The notes: generated by a model from the sequence alone, not told the origin. A stretch of 64,000 nt of DNA from UBA1757 sp963617485 (GCA_963617485.1 CAVEPA010000005.1:62001-126000); one strand, 5' to 3'. Numbered from the stretch's first letter, positions 33,210 to 43,031 are shown. Translations and numbers: made by a program.

Positions 33210-35283
33210 ACCCGCCACTTGGATTTGGTTCCCGGGCGATTACGAAATCTGGCTCGGCAACCGCATGAACAATCGCCGCACCGACCGTGGTGCCTATTTT
33301 CCGCCATTTTGGAAACAGGACAGCCATTATGTGACGGTGGAATTCTCGACCGAGGTCGAACTGTCTAAGGACGAGCAAATCCGTCTCGAAGCCGAAGGCG
33401 ATTACAATGTCAAAATAGACGGCAAGATGCTTTTCGGTATGCCCAAGGCATTCTCTTTGGCTGCCGGCAAGCACAAAATCAACGTCAAGGTGCACAACCA
33501 GGCCACTCCGCCCTGCCTTTTCCTGCAGGGCGAGAGTTTCGGCACGGACGCTACGTGGAAGGTCACCTTCGAAGACAAGGAATGGATAGACGAGAGCGGC
33601 AAAGCCTCAGACACTTCGGCCACAGACTACCGTCAGGTGGGGTACTGGAACTTCGACAGTGCTGAAGCCAGGCCCTCGGATTTTCGTCTGGAACGCCGGC
33701 GCGAGCAGGCTGTTGCCTGCGAGCATTTGGCCGGCGGCTGTCTCTACGACTTCGGTAAAGAGACCTTCGGTTATGTCATCCTGCAAGGTATCAAGGGCTA
33801 TGGCAGCATCAGCCTTTATTATGGTGAAAGCCGCGAAGAAGCCCTCGACCACGACTATTGCGAAACCTACGACCGCCTGCTGATAGAGGGTAACGAAGTA
33901 ACGGACCTTTCTACGGGCAAGACGCAAAGCCTGCAGGACGGGCAGCACAGCATGGCGCTGAGCAAGGCCTTCCGTTTTGTGCATCTTTGCTGCGAAGCGG
34001 GCGTACAGGTCGACAGTCTCTGCATGGACTACGAATACCTGCCCCTGCACAGGCCCGGGCGCTTCCGCTGCAACGACGAGCTCATCAACCGTATGTGGGA
34101 CATCGGCGACTACACGCTGGAACTGACCACGCGCGAGTTCTTCATCGACGGTATCAAACGCGACCGTTGGGTGTGGAGCGGCGATGCTGCGCAGAGCTAC
34201 CTGATGAACTATTATCTGTTCAACGACAACGACTGCGTGAAGCGTACCATTTGGCTACTGGCAGGCAAAGCGCCCATCACCAGCCATATCAACACCATCA
34301 TGGACTACACCTTCTACTGGTTCATCAGCATAGCCGACTACTATCTTTACAGCGGCGACCGTGCTTTCCTGAGCCAGATTTACCCCTCGATGTGCGACAT
34401 GATGGACTATGTTTTGGGCCGCACCGATGCCGAAGGTATGGTGCAGGGACTCAGCGGCGACTGGGTGTTTGTCGACTGGGCCGACCAAGCCATGGACAAG
34501 ACGGGCCAGCTGGCCTTCGAGCAGGTGTTGTTCTGCCAGTCGCTCAAAGCCATGGCCAGCGTGGCCAGTGTACTCGACCAAACCGATGATGCCCAAAAAT
34601 ACCGTACTTTGGCCGACAATCTGGCCGCCAAACTTTTGCCCGCTTTCTGGAACGAAGAAAAGCAGGCTTTGGTACACAATCGCGTTGACGGCAAGCAAAG
34701 CCGAGAAGTGTTCCGCTACGCCAATATGTTCGCCATCATGTACAGCCTACTGAGTGACAGCAAGAAAGAAAGCGTAGCCCAGTCTGTTATCTTCAACAGC
34801 GAAGTGCCGGCCATCACCACGCCCTATATGCGTTTCTACGAACTGGAAGCGCTGTGCATGCTGGGCAAACAGGACAGCGTGATGCAGGAAATGAAGGCCT
34901 ATTGGGGCGGTATGCTCGAAAAGGGTGCCACTTCATTTTGGGAAAAATACATTCCCCAGGAAGAAGGTCGCGACATCCTCTCCATGTACGGACGTCCCTA
35001 CGGCAAAAGCTTGTGCCATGCTTGGGGAGCCAGCCCCATCTATCTGTTGGGCCGCTATTATTTAGGCGTACAGCCCACTTCGCCCGGCTATGCCACTTGG
35101 GAAGCTCTTCCTGTTTTAGGCGGCATGGAGTGGATGGAAGGCAGCGTTCCGACACCTTACGGCGAGATTCAACTTAAGATGGATGCCCAACATTTGAGCA
35201 TCAGCAGCCCGGGTGGTTTGGGCAAAGTTTATTACCGTGGTCGGTGTTACACGCTGCAAGCTGGTGCCACGCTCGAACTGTAA
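33193..35283 (+). CDS. Alpha-L-rhamnosidase, GH78 type, without signal peptide
   Basis: A 696-residue enzyme predicted to release terminal alpha-L-rhamnose. The start MAKTSKPATWIWFPGDYEIWLG has no signal peptide, so the protein should be cytoplasmic. N-terminal beta-sandwich domains (about 1-270) precede an alpha/alpha-barrel (about 275-610) with the GH78 segment DGIKRDRWVWSGDA that supplies acidic catalytic residues, then a C-terminal beta domain with YPPYGEIQL-like TPYGEIQLKM. It overlaps the MFS transporter gene, suggesting uptake followed by internal cleavage. Confidence 0.88.
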   Translation: MAKTSKPATWIWFPGDYEIWLGNRMNNRRTDRGAYFPPFWKQDSHYVTVEFSTEVELSKDEQIRLEAEGDYNVKIDGKMLFGMPKAFSLAAGKHKINVKVHNQATPPCLFLQGESFGTDATWKVTFEDKEWIDESGKASDTSATDYRQVGYWNFDSAEARPSDFRLERRREQAVACEHLAGGCLYDFGKETFGYVILQGIKGYGSISLYYGESREEALDHDYCETYDRLLIEGNEVTDLSTGKTQSLQDGQHSMALSKAFRFVHLCCEAGVQVDSLCMDYEYLPLHRPGRFRCNDELINRMWDIGDYTLELTTREFFIDGIKRDRWVWSGDAAQSYLMNYYLFNDNDCVKRTIWLLAGKAPITSHINTIMDYTFYWFISIADYYLYSGDRAFLSQIYPSMCDMMDYVLGRTDAEGMVQGLSGDWVFVDWADQAMDKTGQLAFEQVLFCQSLKAMASVASVLDQTDDAQKYRTLADNLAAKLLPAFWNEEKQALVHNRVDGKQSREVFRYANMFAIMYSLLSDSKKESVAQSVIFNSEVPAITTPYMRFYELEALCMLGKQDSVMQEMKAYWGGMLEKGATSFWEKYIPQEEGRDILSMYGRPYGKSLCHAWGASPIYLLGRYYLGVQPTSPGYATWEALPVLGGMEWMEGSVPTPYGEIQLKMDAQHLSISSPGGLGKVYYRGRCYTLQAGATLEL

Positions 35284-35301
35284 TCACCTCAAATTTCTTG
35301 T

Positions 35302-38025
35302 ATGAAGACTTTTCATCACACTCTGACAGCACTCTGCCTCTTGCTGGGCGGATTGCTGTCGGCCTGCGACGACCACTGCAAAGGCAACGTTCGCATCATC
35401 GTGGACAATCCTCAAAGCGAGCGTGCCCTTTACGCGGCCCAACGTCTGGCCGAAGAGCTGGACGATGAAGACTACCGACTGAGCGAGAACCCGAACGGCA
35501 AGACCATCATTTTGGGCAGCTGGCAGAGCGAGAGTTTCCGCCAGAGATGTCAGGAGTTTGGCTGGCAGGCCGAGGGCATGGAGTGCAAAGAAGGTTTCCA
35601 TATCTACGGCAAGGACAACTGTTATTTTATTGCCGGCAGCGACGAAAGCGGTGTGCTGTATGGGGCTCTCGAACTGGCCGAACGCATCGACAAGGCAGAA
35701 CGCCTGCCCCGCCGCATCGATTTTAGGGACGCACCTGAAATGGTGTTGCGCGGCACTTGCATCGGGGTGCAGAAAACCTATATCCTGCCCGGACGCAAAG
35801 TCTACGAGTATCCTTACACCGAAGCCGAATTTCCATGGTTCTACGACAAGGACTTGTGGATAGAATATCTGGACATGTTGGTAGACAACCGCATGAACTC
35901 GTTGTACTTGTGGAACGGGCATCCTTTTGCCTCTTTGGTGAAACTGCCCGACTATCCTTATGCCTTGGAAGTGAGCGAGGAGGATTTCCGCAAGAACGAG
36001 GAGATGTTCTCTTTTATCACCCAGGAAGCCAACAAGCGCGGCATTTGGGTGATACAGATGTTCTACAATATTCTGGTATCCAAGCCATTTGCCGAACATC
36101 ACGGTATCCCCACACAAAGCCGTCAAGTAGAGATAACGCCTCTGTTGTCGGACTATACGCGCAAATCGGTGCAGGCCTTTATCGAGAAGTATCCCAATGT
36201 AGGTCTGCTGGTATGTCTGGGTGAGGCCATGAATACCTGGCAAGACGATGTGGACTGGTTTACGCAAACCATCATTCCGGGAGTGAAGGACGGACTCAAG
36301 GCCCTGGGTATCACTCAGGAACCGCCCATTGTGCTGCGCGCCCACGACACCAACTGCGAAATGGTGATGGAAGCCGCCCTACCTTTGTACAAGAATCTGT
36401 ACACAATGAACAAATACAACGGCGAATCGCTTTGCACCTACGAACCGCGCGGCCCCTGGGCGCAGACGCACCGCAACTTGAGCCAGCTTGGCAGCGTACA
36501 CGTAGCCAATGTTCACATCTTGGCCAACTTGGAGCCTTTCCGTTACGGTTCGCCCGACTTTATCCAAAAATGCGTGCAGGCCATGCACCGGGTGCACGGA
36601 GCCAATGCACTGCACCTTTACCCGCAGGCTTCCTACTGGGACTGGCCCTATACGGCCGACCGCCTGCCCATGGGCAGGCGGCTCAAAGAGATGGACCGCG
36701 ACTGGATCTGGTATCAGGCCTGGGCCCGCTATGCTTGGAAGGCCGACCGCGACCGCAAGCAGGAAATCGACTATTGGTGCCAAGCCTTGGCCGACAAGTA
36801 CGACTGCAGCCGGCATCAGGCCCGCAAGATTTTGACGGCCTACGAAGAGACCGGCGAAATTTCGCCCAAGCTATTGCGCAAGTTCGGCATTACCGAAGGC
36901 AATCGCCAGACTTTTCTGTTGGGTATGTTCATGAGCCAACTGGTGAATCCCAACCGCTGGACGGTCTACCCCGATTTTGCCAACTCCTGCGGTCCCTTGG
37001 GTGAGAAACTGGAAGTTTGGGCCGAGCGCGAATTCAAGGGACTGCCCCACGAGGGAGAGACCCCGCCCCAACTTATCGCCCAAACGCGCGAACATGCCCG
37101 CAAGGCCGCACGCGCCATCCGGCGCGTGCGCGTGGACGACGACAAGGCCGAGTTCGCACGGCTCAAGAACGACATTTTCTGCTACGAAGCTTTCACCTAC
37201 AGTTTCGACGACAAGCTGGAAGCGGCCATGCAAGTGTTGCGCTACAAATACACCGGCGACGTGGCCTGTCTGGACACCGCCTATACACTTATGCAGAGCA
37301 GCTTGCAGCATTACCGTCGGCTGGTGGCGCTCACCCGCGACAGCTATCTCTACGCCAACAGCATGCAGACTGCCATGCGCCGCATTCCCATCACCGGAGC
37401 CGATGGCAAATATAAGGAATGGTGGGAGTTGTTGCCTGAATACGAAAAAGAGCTGGCCAATTTTGCCGCCAATATCGAAAATATCAAGCATCCCAAGGTT
37501 GAAGACAAGACCATTCGGGCTTTCCAAGCTGCCAAGGTTCGGCTGCAAGGAGCCTGGGAACAAGTGCCATTGGAAGAAGGTGCGCTCATTTACCGCGACA
37601 AGCCCTACCCGCTGCTGCGTCTGGCACCGGAGCTTCAAGGACTGCATGCCCTGCGCTTCGACTACGAAAAACAGCGCGATGCCAAAACACGGTTGCAGTT
37701 CAGTTGTCAGGACAGCGTTTGTCTGTGGGTGGGCTATTACAGTCCCATCAGCCCAAGCAAGCGCTATATGCCCGCACCCAAATTGGAGACGGACGCTTCG
37801 GCCAACCAGTACGGGCAAGCTGATATCAAGCTGGCCCACGCGCTGGAAATAGACCAGATGCCGGCAGTGAACGTACATACTTATCTTTTCGGACCGGGAG
37901 AACATAGCCTGCAACTGGGTCAAGGGCTCTGCCTGGTACTGGGCTTCAGCGAGCCTCAAAACGACTTCCAGCCACGCGACGCAGGCCTGAAGGAAGCCTC
38001 CGCCATCGATTGGCTCTTTTACTAA
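35302..38025 (+). CDS. Large lipoprotein, predicted glycoside hydrolase with GH67/GH20-type N-terminal domain
   Basis: A 907-residue lipoprotein (lipobox LSAC, cysteine 22). Residues about 28-135 look like the beta-alpha domain found before GH20 and GH67 barrels (IIVDNPQSERALYAAQRL, FIAGSDESGVLYGALEL). Residues about 145-500 look like a TIM barrel (DMLVDNRMNSLYLWNGHPF, GLLVCLGEAMNTW, HLYPQASYWDWP), then a helical region (500-700) and a C-terminal beta domain. Candidate acids are in CLGEAM, but the catalytic pair cannot be assigned. The neighbours suggest action on rhamnose- or uronate-containing glycans. Family not recognised with certainty. Confidence 0.6.
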   Translation: MKTFHHTLTALCLLLGGLLSACDDHCKGNVRIIVDNPQSERALYAAQRLAEELDDEDYRLSENPNGKTIILGSWQSESFRQRCQEFGWQAEGMECKEGFHIYGKDNCYFIAGSDESGVLYGALELAERIDKAERLPRRIDFRDAPEMVLRGTCIGVQKTYILPGRKVYEYPYTEAEFPWFYDKDLWIEYLDMLVDNRMNSLYLWNGHPFASLVKLPDYPYALEVSEEDFRKNEEMFSFITQEANKRGIWVIQMFYNILVSKPFAEHHGIPTQSRQVEITPLLSDYTRKSVQAFIEKYPNVGLLVCLGEAMNTWQDDVDWFTQTIIPGVKDGLKALGITQEPPIVLRAHDTNCEMVMEAALPLYKNLYTMNKYNGESLCTYEPRGPWAQTHRNLSQLGSVHVANVHILANLEPFRYGSPDFIQKCVQAMHRVHGANALHLYPQASYWDWPYTADRLPMGRRLKEMDRDWIWYQAWARYAWKADRDRKQEIDYWCQALADKYDCSRHQARKILTAYEETGEISPKLLRKFGITEGNRQTFLLGMFMSQLVNPNRWTVYPDFANSCGPLGEKLEVWAEREFKGLPHEGETPPQLIAQTREHARKAARAIRRVRVDDDKAEFARLKNDIFCYEAFTYSFDDKLEAAMQVLRYKYTGDVACLDTAYTLMQSSLQHYRRLVALTRDSYLYANSMQTAMRRIPITGADGKYKEWWELLPEYEKELANFAANIENIKHPKVEDKTIRAFQAAKVRLQGAWEQVPLEEGALIYRDKPYPLLRLAPELQGLHALRFDYEKQRDAKTRLQFSCQDSVCLWVGYYSPISPSKRYMPAPKLETDASANQYGQADIKLAHALEIDQMPAVNVHTYLFGPGEHSLQLGQGLCLVLGFSEPQNDFQPRDAGLKEASAIDWLFY
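36660..36681. repeat. Perfect 22-bp palindrome inside the lipoprotein hydrolase gene
   Basis: Bases 36660-36681 equal their own reverse complement, centred on CATG. A second inverted repeat (arms 37107-37116 and 37121-37130, exact, four-base loop) lies further on in the same gene. Confidence 0.9.
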
Positions 38026-38071
38026 GCCAAAAGCCGTCCATACCCGATTAGTTAACGTCTTTTATCTTTTA

Positions 38072-38111
38072 CGGGCCGCAGGGAAGTCGTACCTTTGCGG
38101 CCCGATTTTTT
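38072..38111 (+). terminator. Terminator after the lipoprotein hydrolase gene
   Basis: CGGGCCGCA (38072-38080) pairs perfectly with TGCGGCCCG (38096-38104), followed by A and six T (38106-38111). The loop contains the -7 box for the next operon. Confidence 0.75.
38090..38097 (+). promoter_or_regulatory. -7 element for the hyf-like operon
   Basis: TACCTTTG matches TAnnTTTG, 40 bases before the ATG at 38138, with TTTT at the -33 position (38067-38070). It lies in the loop and first 3' arm bases of the preceding terminator hairpin. Confidence 0.6.
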
Positions 38112-38137
38112 AGTAATCTCACTTAGTTATCATTCTG

Positions 38138-40066
38138 ATGATATTTCTACTCTCGTCTTTTGCCGTTCTGGCAATGGCGGCGCTGATAACATTGAGTATA
38201 AGCGACAACAGAGCCAAGGCCGTCAGCACCATTGCGGCCATCAGCATCTCCTCCGTTTTGACGGCCATTGCGGCCATACTAGCCTTGACAGGACAAATTT
38301 TCGAATACCAGACCGAGCCGGGCATTTTCGGGCCCATCCGGTTTTGCATGGACGGCCTTGCCGCCTGGTTCAGCCTGATTATCTCGGTGGTGTTCTGTCT
38401 GGGAGCCTATTACGGCTGGGGCTATATGCAACATTATCGGGAACATAAACAGGATATCGGCCTGCATATTTTCGCCTATCTGCTGGCCTATGCCTCTATG
38501 CAAATGCTTTGCATCGTGCAGCACAGTCTGGCGTTCCTGATTGCTTGGGAACTGATGGCGCTGAGCTGTTTCGTGCTGATTGTCTTTGAAAGTTGGAAGC
38601 CCGATGTCATGAAGGCTGGCATCAATTTTTTCATACAGTCGCATGTTTCGGTACTTTTCCTCACGCTGGGCTTTCTACTGATGAACGCCAAAACCGGCAG
38701 TTTCGATTTCGCCAGCCTACAAAACCTCGAGGGTAAAGATGCCAATACCGTCTACCTGCTGCTTTTCTTCGGATTTGCCGTCAAGGCGGGCTTGTTGCCC
38801 TTTCACACTTGGTTGCCGCACGCGCACCCGGCTGCACCGGCCCATGTTTCGGGCGTGATGTCGGGTGTCATTATCAAGATAGGTATCTTCGGTATGTTGC
38901 GTATGCTCAGCTTCGCCCACATCGACTATTGCAGCATCGGCTACCTGATACTCTGCATGGGCGCTATCAGCGGACTTTATGGTATCATGCTGGGCATTGT
39001 CCAGAAGAATCTCAAGAAACTGCTGGCTTATTCGAGCATCGAGAACATCGGCATCATCTGCATGGGTATCGGCCTGGGCCTGGTGGGGCTGGGCAGCGGT
39101 ATGCCGGTGATGAGCGGTTTGGGCTTCGCGGCCGCCTTGCTGCACACGCTCAACCACGCGCTATTCAAATCGAGCCTGTTTTTTCTGGCGGGCAATGTCT
39201 ATCATGCCACCCACACGCTGAATATGGAACAGTTGGGCGGACTGAGCAAGAAAATGCCTTGGACGGGCCTGTTTTTCCTGTTCTGTCTGGTGGCCATTTG
39301 CGCCCTGCCTCCCATGAACGGTTTCGTATCGGAATTTATGCTCTACAGCGGTTTGCTGCGCTGGATGCAGGAAGCATCGCTCACCGGCTCCGTAGGCGCC
39401 GCCTTCTCCATCATGGCTTTGTCGCTCATCGGCGGACTGGCCATTATCTGCTTCACCAAGGCCTATGGCATCAGCTTTCTGGGCGAGGCCCGCAGCGACC
39501 TGCACGAAGTCAAGGAACTGCCCGCCATCCGACTGGTTCCCATCGCCATCAGCTTGGTGCTGATGCTGAGCATCGGGCTATGTCCCTGGTGGTGGCAGGA
39601 TGCCATGCAGCAAGCTTTGTGCTGTCTGCCGCAAGTGCCCGCCGCTCCGGCTCGCGAAATGCCCCTCGACCCGCTGGTTATGGCCAAACTCTCGTTGGCT
39701 TGCCTTTGCTTTATCGCGATAGCGGCTTTTCTCCATATCACCCGCAACCGGGTACAAGCGCAGCAAAAGATACAGCCGGGCGACACTTGGGGTTGCGCCT
39801 ACACAGCTCCCAATGCCAAGATGCAATATACGGGCTCATCGTACGTCAAGACCTACAGCGACACCATGGGCGGCCTGCTGGGTTACGACAAGAACCGCGA
39901 CAACTACGACAAGCTGGAACGCAATCTTATCGACAAGCCCCTAGCCGGCTATCAGAAACTAATGTCGCATTTTCTGTTCCTTCAGAACGGCAAGCTGCAA
40001 TTCTATATGCTCTATGGCATTGTCTTTGTGCTGATTACCATCATAATCACCTTTATTATCCATTAA
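38138..40066 (+). CDS. hyfB: Hydrogenase-4-like subunit B / NuoL-type proton-pump subunit
   Basis: A 642-residue inner-membrane antiporter-like subunit with about 14-16 helices. The Proton_antipo_M core includes WELMALSCF (Glu in helix 5), FAVKAGLLPFHTWLPHAHPAAPAHVSGVMSGVIIKIG and the C-terminal half LHTLNHALFKSSLFFLAG. These carry the lysines and histidines of the proton path. Length and pattern match HyfB/HycC. First of six genes for a complex-I-like membrane complex. A 1.6-kb frame overlapping it in another register is a shadow. Confidence 0.9.
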   Translation: MIFLLSSFAVLAMAALITLSISDNRAKAVSTIAAISISSVLTAIAAILALTGQIFEYQTEPGIFGPIRFCMDGLAAWFSLIISVVFCLGAYYGWGYMQHYREHKQDIGLHIFAYLLAYASMQMLCIVQHSLAFLIAWELMALSCFVLIVFESWKPDVMKAGINFFIQSHVSVLFLTLGFLLMNAKTGSFDFASLQNLEGKDANTVYLLLFFGFAVKAGLLPFHTWLPHAHPAAPAHVSGVMSGVIIKIGIFGMLRMLSFAHIDYCSIGYLILCMGAISGLYGIMLGIVQKNLKKLLAYSSIENIGIICMGIGLGLVGLGSGMPVMSGLGFAAALLHTLNHALFKSSLFFLAGNVYHATHTLNMEQLGGLSKKMPWTGLFFLFCLVAICALPPMNGFVSEFMLYSGLLRWMQEASLTGSVGAAFSIMALSLIGGLAIICFTKAYGISFLGEARSDLHEVKELPAIRLVPIAISLVLMLSIGLCPWWWQDAMQQALCCLPQVPAAPAREMPLDPLVMAKLSLACLCFIAIAAFLHITRNRVQAQQKIQPGDTWGCAYTAPNAKMQYTGSSYVKTYSDTMGGLLGYDKNRDNYDKLERNLIDKPLAGYQKLMSHFLFLQNGKLQFYMLYGIVFVLITIIITFIIH

Positions 40067-40069
40067 ACC

Positions 40070-40975
40070 ATGCTGAGTTTCTTCCTGATTCTGGTGGCGG
40101 CCTGTTTTTTCGAAGGCTTCATCATACGCACCAAGAGCATCTGCGCAGGACGCAAGGGGCCAGGGTTGCTACAACCCGTTTTCGACGTGTGGAGGCTGCT
40201 GCACAAAGGCTCGGTGTACAGTCCCGCCTGCAGCTGGATTTTCAGAGCCGCACCCGTGGTATATCTGGCCAGCATCCTGACGGCCATGCTGACGGTGCCT
40301 TTCGGTCCGCACCCCGCTCTGCTCTCCTTCGATGGCGACTTTGTCTTTTTCGCCTATATGCTGGCGCTGGGCAAGCTGTTCAGCATTCTTGGCGCACTGG
40401 ATACGGGCAGCAGTTTCGAAGGCATGGGGGCTTCGCGTGAAGCCCTGTTCTCGATGTTCGCCGAACCGGCCTTCTTCCTGATTATCGGTTCTATTGCACT
40501 GATAACGGGACAGACATCCTTTCAGGCCATGTTCACCTACCTGCATTTGGGCGATACGATGAGCTACGCACTGGCCGGTCTGGCCGCCTTTATTCTGCTG
40601 ATGATTGCCATGATAGAGAACAGCCGCATGCCCATCGACGACCCCAAGACGCATCTCGAACTCACCATGATACACGAGGTGATGATACTCGACTACAGCG
40701 GGTTCGACCTGGGGCTGATTCTGAGCGGCGGCTACCTGAAGTTCGCCATCTACGCGGCCCTTATCGCCAATCTTTTTGTGGGAGGTCTGGGACTGGAAGT
40801 GGCTGTACCCCTGTTTTTCGCCATACAGATACTCTCGGCCGTTGTCATCGGCATCACCGAGTCGTTTATAGCACGTCTACGCATGAACCACAACCCCCAG
40901 TTTATCTTCGCCCTATCGTCCATCGCCTTGATGGTGATATTCGGCATGTTGCTTTTATCGGGACAATTGAAATGA
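40070..40975 (+). CDS. hyfC: Hydrogenase-4-like subunit C / NuoH-type membrane subunit
   Basis: A 301-residue membrane subunit with about eight helices. NuoH/HyfC signatures include EGFIIRTKSICAGRKGPGLLQPVFDVWRLL (about 15-44), ENSRMPIDDPKTHLELTMIHEVMILDYSG (about 184-212) and the helix that follows. This subunit anchors the soluble arm and starts the proton channel. It follows hyfB by three bases and overlaps hyfE by four. Confidence 0.92.
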   Translation: MLSFFLILVAACFFEGFIIRTKSICAGRKGPGLLQPVFDVWRLLHKGSVYSPACSWIFRAAPVVYLASILTAMLTVPFGPHPALLSFDGDFVFFAYMLALGKLFSILGALDTGSSFEGMGASREALFSMFAEPAFFLIIGSIALITGQTSFQAMFTYLHLGDTMSYALAGLAAFILLMIAMIENSRMPIDDPKTHLELTMIHEVMILDYSGFDLGLILSGGYLKFAIYAALIANLFVGGLGLEVAVPLFFAIQILSAVVIGITESFIARLRMNHNPQFIFALSSIALMVIFGMLLLSGQLK

Positions 40976-41601
40976 AAGAAATCCTACTCATCATCTTTTT
41001 GGTGACCTTGTTCTATATGTCCATCGCCAACCGCATGCGCGGCTATATTCAGGTGCTGGGCATACAAGGCATACTGATGTTTTTGGTAGCGCTCTTCCAA
41101 CTGCGTGAAGTGAGCGCCTTGAACCTGTTCTGGATTCTGGTGGAGACCATTATCTTCAAATCCATCGCCGTGCCTTACTTTCTGACCACCATTATCCGTC
41201 ACAACCGCATTACGCGAGAGTCGGAACCCTTCCTGCCACATTTCGTGTCGCTGGTTATCACCACGGTTATTGTGGTGGGCAGCATCGTACTGGCTTCGCT
41301 CATCGAGGACGAACATCTAGACCGCATTTTCTTTGTGGCAGCCGTTTCGGCCATCTTCTTCGGGCTGTACTTTATCAGTTCGCGGCGCAAGTTGCTCTCG
41401 CACGTGATGGGCTATGTGGTGATAGAAAACGGCGTGTTCATCCTCTCGCTGGCCGTGGGCAACGAAATGCCGATGTTGGTGAACTTGGGCGTGTTGCTCG
41501 ATATTTTCGCTTCGGTGCTGATACTGGGTATCTTCATCAACAAAATCGGAGACGTGTTCAAGGATGCCGATGTCGACCAGCTAATTTCTCTAAAAGACTG
41601 A
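40972..41601 (+). CDS. hyfE: Hydrogenase-4-like subunit E
   Basis: A 209-residue membrane protein with about six or seven helices; HyfE-type proteins correspond to a NuoK-like part with extra helices. Segments ILVETIIFKSIAVPYFL and GYVVIENGVFILSLAVGNEMPMLVNLGVLLDIF contain the acidic residues used in NuoK-type proton transfer. ATGA overlap with hyfC; five bases to hyfF. Confidence 0.85.
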   Translation: MKEILLIIFLVTLFYMSIANRMRGYIQVLGIQGILMFLVALFQLREVSALNLFWILVETIIFKSIAVPYFLTTIIRHNRITRESEPFLPHFVSLVITTVIVVGSIVLASLIEDEHLDRIFFVAAVSAIFFGLYFISSRRKLLSHVMGYVVIENGVFILSLAVGNEMPMLVNLGVLLDIFASVLILGIFINKIGDVFKDADVDQLISLKD

Positions 41602-41606
41602 GGCTT

Positions 41607-43031
41607 ATGATGTTACCTGCTTATATTCTGCTCGCGCTCGGTATAGTCATCGCACTGGCCCTTTCGCGCAGCCCCCGACTACAGGATGCCTTGATGTTGC
41701 TGTTCAACCTGCTGCAATGCGCACTCAGCGTGTATGCCTGCCTGCACTACGGGCAGAGCGAGCTAAGCTATTTCAGCTTCGATGCCCTGGGACTATTGCT
41801 TCTGGTTCTGCTGACTGTCATCTGCATTCCGGTTTCCATCCACAGCCACATTTACCTAAACCGGCCCAAGGCCAAAGCCGAATCGGCCGCAGTCTACTAT
41901 GCCGCCATCGTTCTGCTGGTCGAAGCCATGAGCCTGAGTTTCATCGCCAATCATGTGGCCGTCAACTGGATATTCACCGAGATTACCACCTTGAGTGCCG
42001 CCCTGCTCATTTACCACCACCGTAACAAGCTGGCCTTGGAAGGCACTTGGAAGTATGTTTTCATCTGCGCCATCAGTATCAGCTTCGTGTTTATCGGTAT
42101 CTTGTTTCTGAGTTTGTCGCTCCTGCACGCCGGCCTGCACGATCTTTCGTATGCCTGCTTGACAAGTGCCGCCGGGCTATTGGATACCTTTTGGCTGAAA
42201 CTGGCCTTCATCTTCATCTTGACGGGCTATACGGCCAAAATCGGTCTCTTCCCTATGTTTACGGCCGGTATCGATGCCAAAGACAAGGCACCCGCTCCTG
42301 CCGCCGCCCTGCTGGCCGCCGTATTGGTGAATGTGGGATTCGTGGGCATCTTCAGGGTTTTCGCAGTGCTGTCGCATACCGATGTTTTCGACTGGAGCCG
42401 GCATTTCTTGCTGATTACAGCCTTGATTAGCCTATTCATCGCCTCGGCCTATATGCTGAAGCTGCGCAACGTAAAACGTATGCTGGCATATTCGGGTGTA
42501 GAACACATGGCTATCGTCTGTCTGGGTCTGGCCATGGGAGGCGTGGGCTATGTTGCCGCCATTATGCACTTGATCATGCACAGTTTGGTAAAATCGGGGC
42601 TTTTCCTGCATTTCACGCAAATGTACCGCCTTTACCAGAGCAAGTTCATCGAAGATATGGGCGATTACTTCAGACACAACACTTTCGGTGCGCTGGTACT
42701 GTTGCTGGGCTTTGTCAGCATTATGGCCGTGCCGCCTTCGGGCATTTTCGTAAGCGAATTCTTCGTTTTCAAATCGATGATAGATGCCGGCCAGATTTGG
42801 CTGTTCGTCGTGACGGTCTTGCTGCTCAGCGTTATTGTCTGGGCCATCGCCCGCAATGCCATGCGCATTATTTTCCTGCCCGCCCGGCGAGAGTTGCAAC
42901 CGCTGCATTTCAGCCCATGGGAATCGGTATCGCAACTGCTGCTTTTCCTGCTGGCCGCCTATATCGGCGTCAATCCGCCGCAATGGCTCTTGAGCCTCGT
43001 CCATGAATCTGTTTCCGTGCTTGCCCTATGA
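41607..43031 (+). CDS. hyfF: Hydrogenase-4-like subunit F / NuoN-type proton-pump subunit
   Basis: A 474-residue antiporter-like membrane subunit with about 13-14 helices. VNWIFTEITTLSAALLIYHHRN holds the conserved acidic residue, KIGLFPMFTAGIDAKDKAPAPAAALLAAVLVNVG is the NuoM/NuoN core, and LIMHSLVKSGLFLHFTQMYRLY supplies the C-terminal lysine. It is the second antiporter-like subunit of the complex, so two half-channels besides hyfC/E are present. Four-base overlap with hyfG. Confidence 0.9.
   Translation: MMLPAYILLALGIVIALALSRSPRLQDALMLLFNLLQCALSVYACLHYGQSELSYFSFDALGLLLLVLLTVICIPVSIHSHIYLNRPKAKAESAAVYYAAIVLLVEAMSLSFIANHVAVNWIFTEITTLSAALLIYHHRNKLALEGTWKYVFICAISISFVFIGILFLSLSLLHAGLHDLSYACLTSAAGLLDTFWLKLAFIFILTGYTAKIGLFPMFTAGIDAKDKAPAPAAALLAAVLVNVGFVGIFRVFAVLSHTDVFDWSRHFLLITALISLFIASAYMLKLRNVKRMLAYSGVEHMAIVCLGLAMGGVGYVAAIMHLIMHSLVKSGLFLHFTQMYRLYQSKFIEDMGDYFRHNTFGALVLLLGFVSIMAVPPSGIFVSEFFVFKSMIDAGQIWLFVVTVLLLSVIVWAIARNAMRIIFLPARRELQPLHFSPWESVSQLLLFLLAAYIGVNPPQWLLSLVHESVSVLAL

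Noticed and set aside
38809..40440. A 543-codon open frame overlapping hyfB and hyfC in another register
   Set aside because: It has no recognisable domain, is Arg/His/Gly-rich as expected of a shadow frame in GC-rich DNA, and the two real genes are strongly supported.
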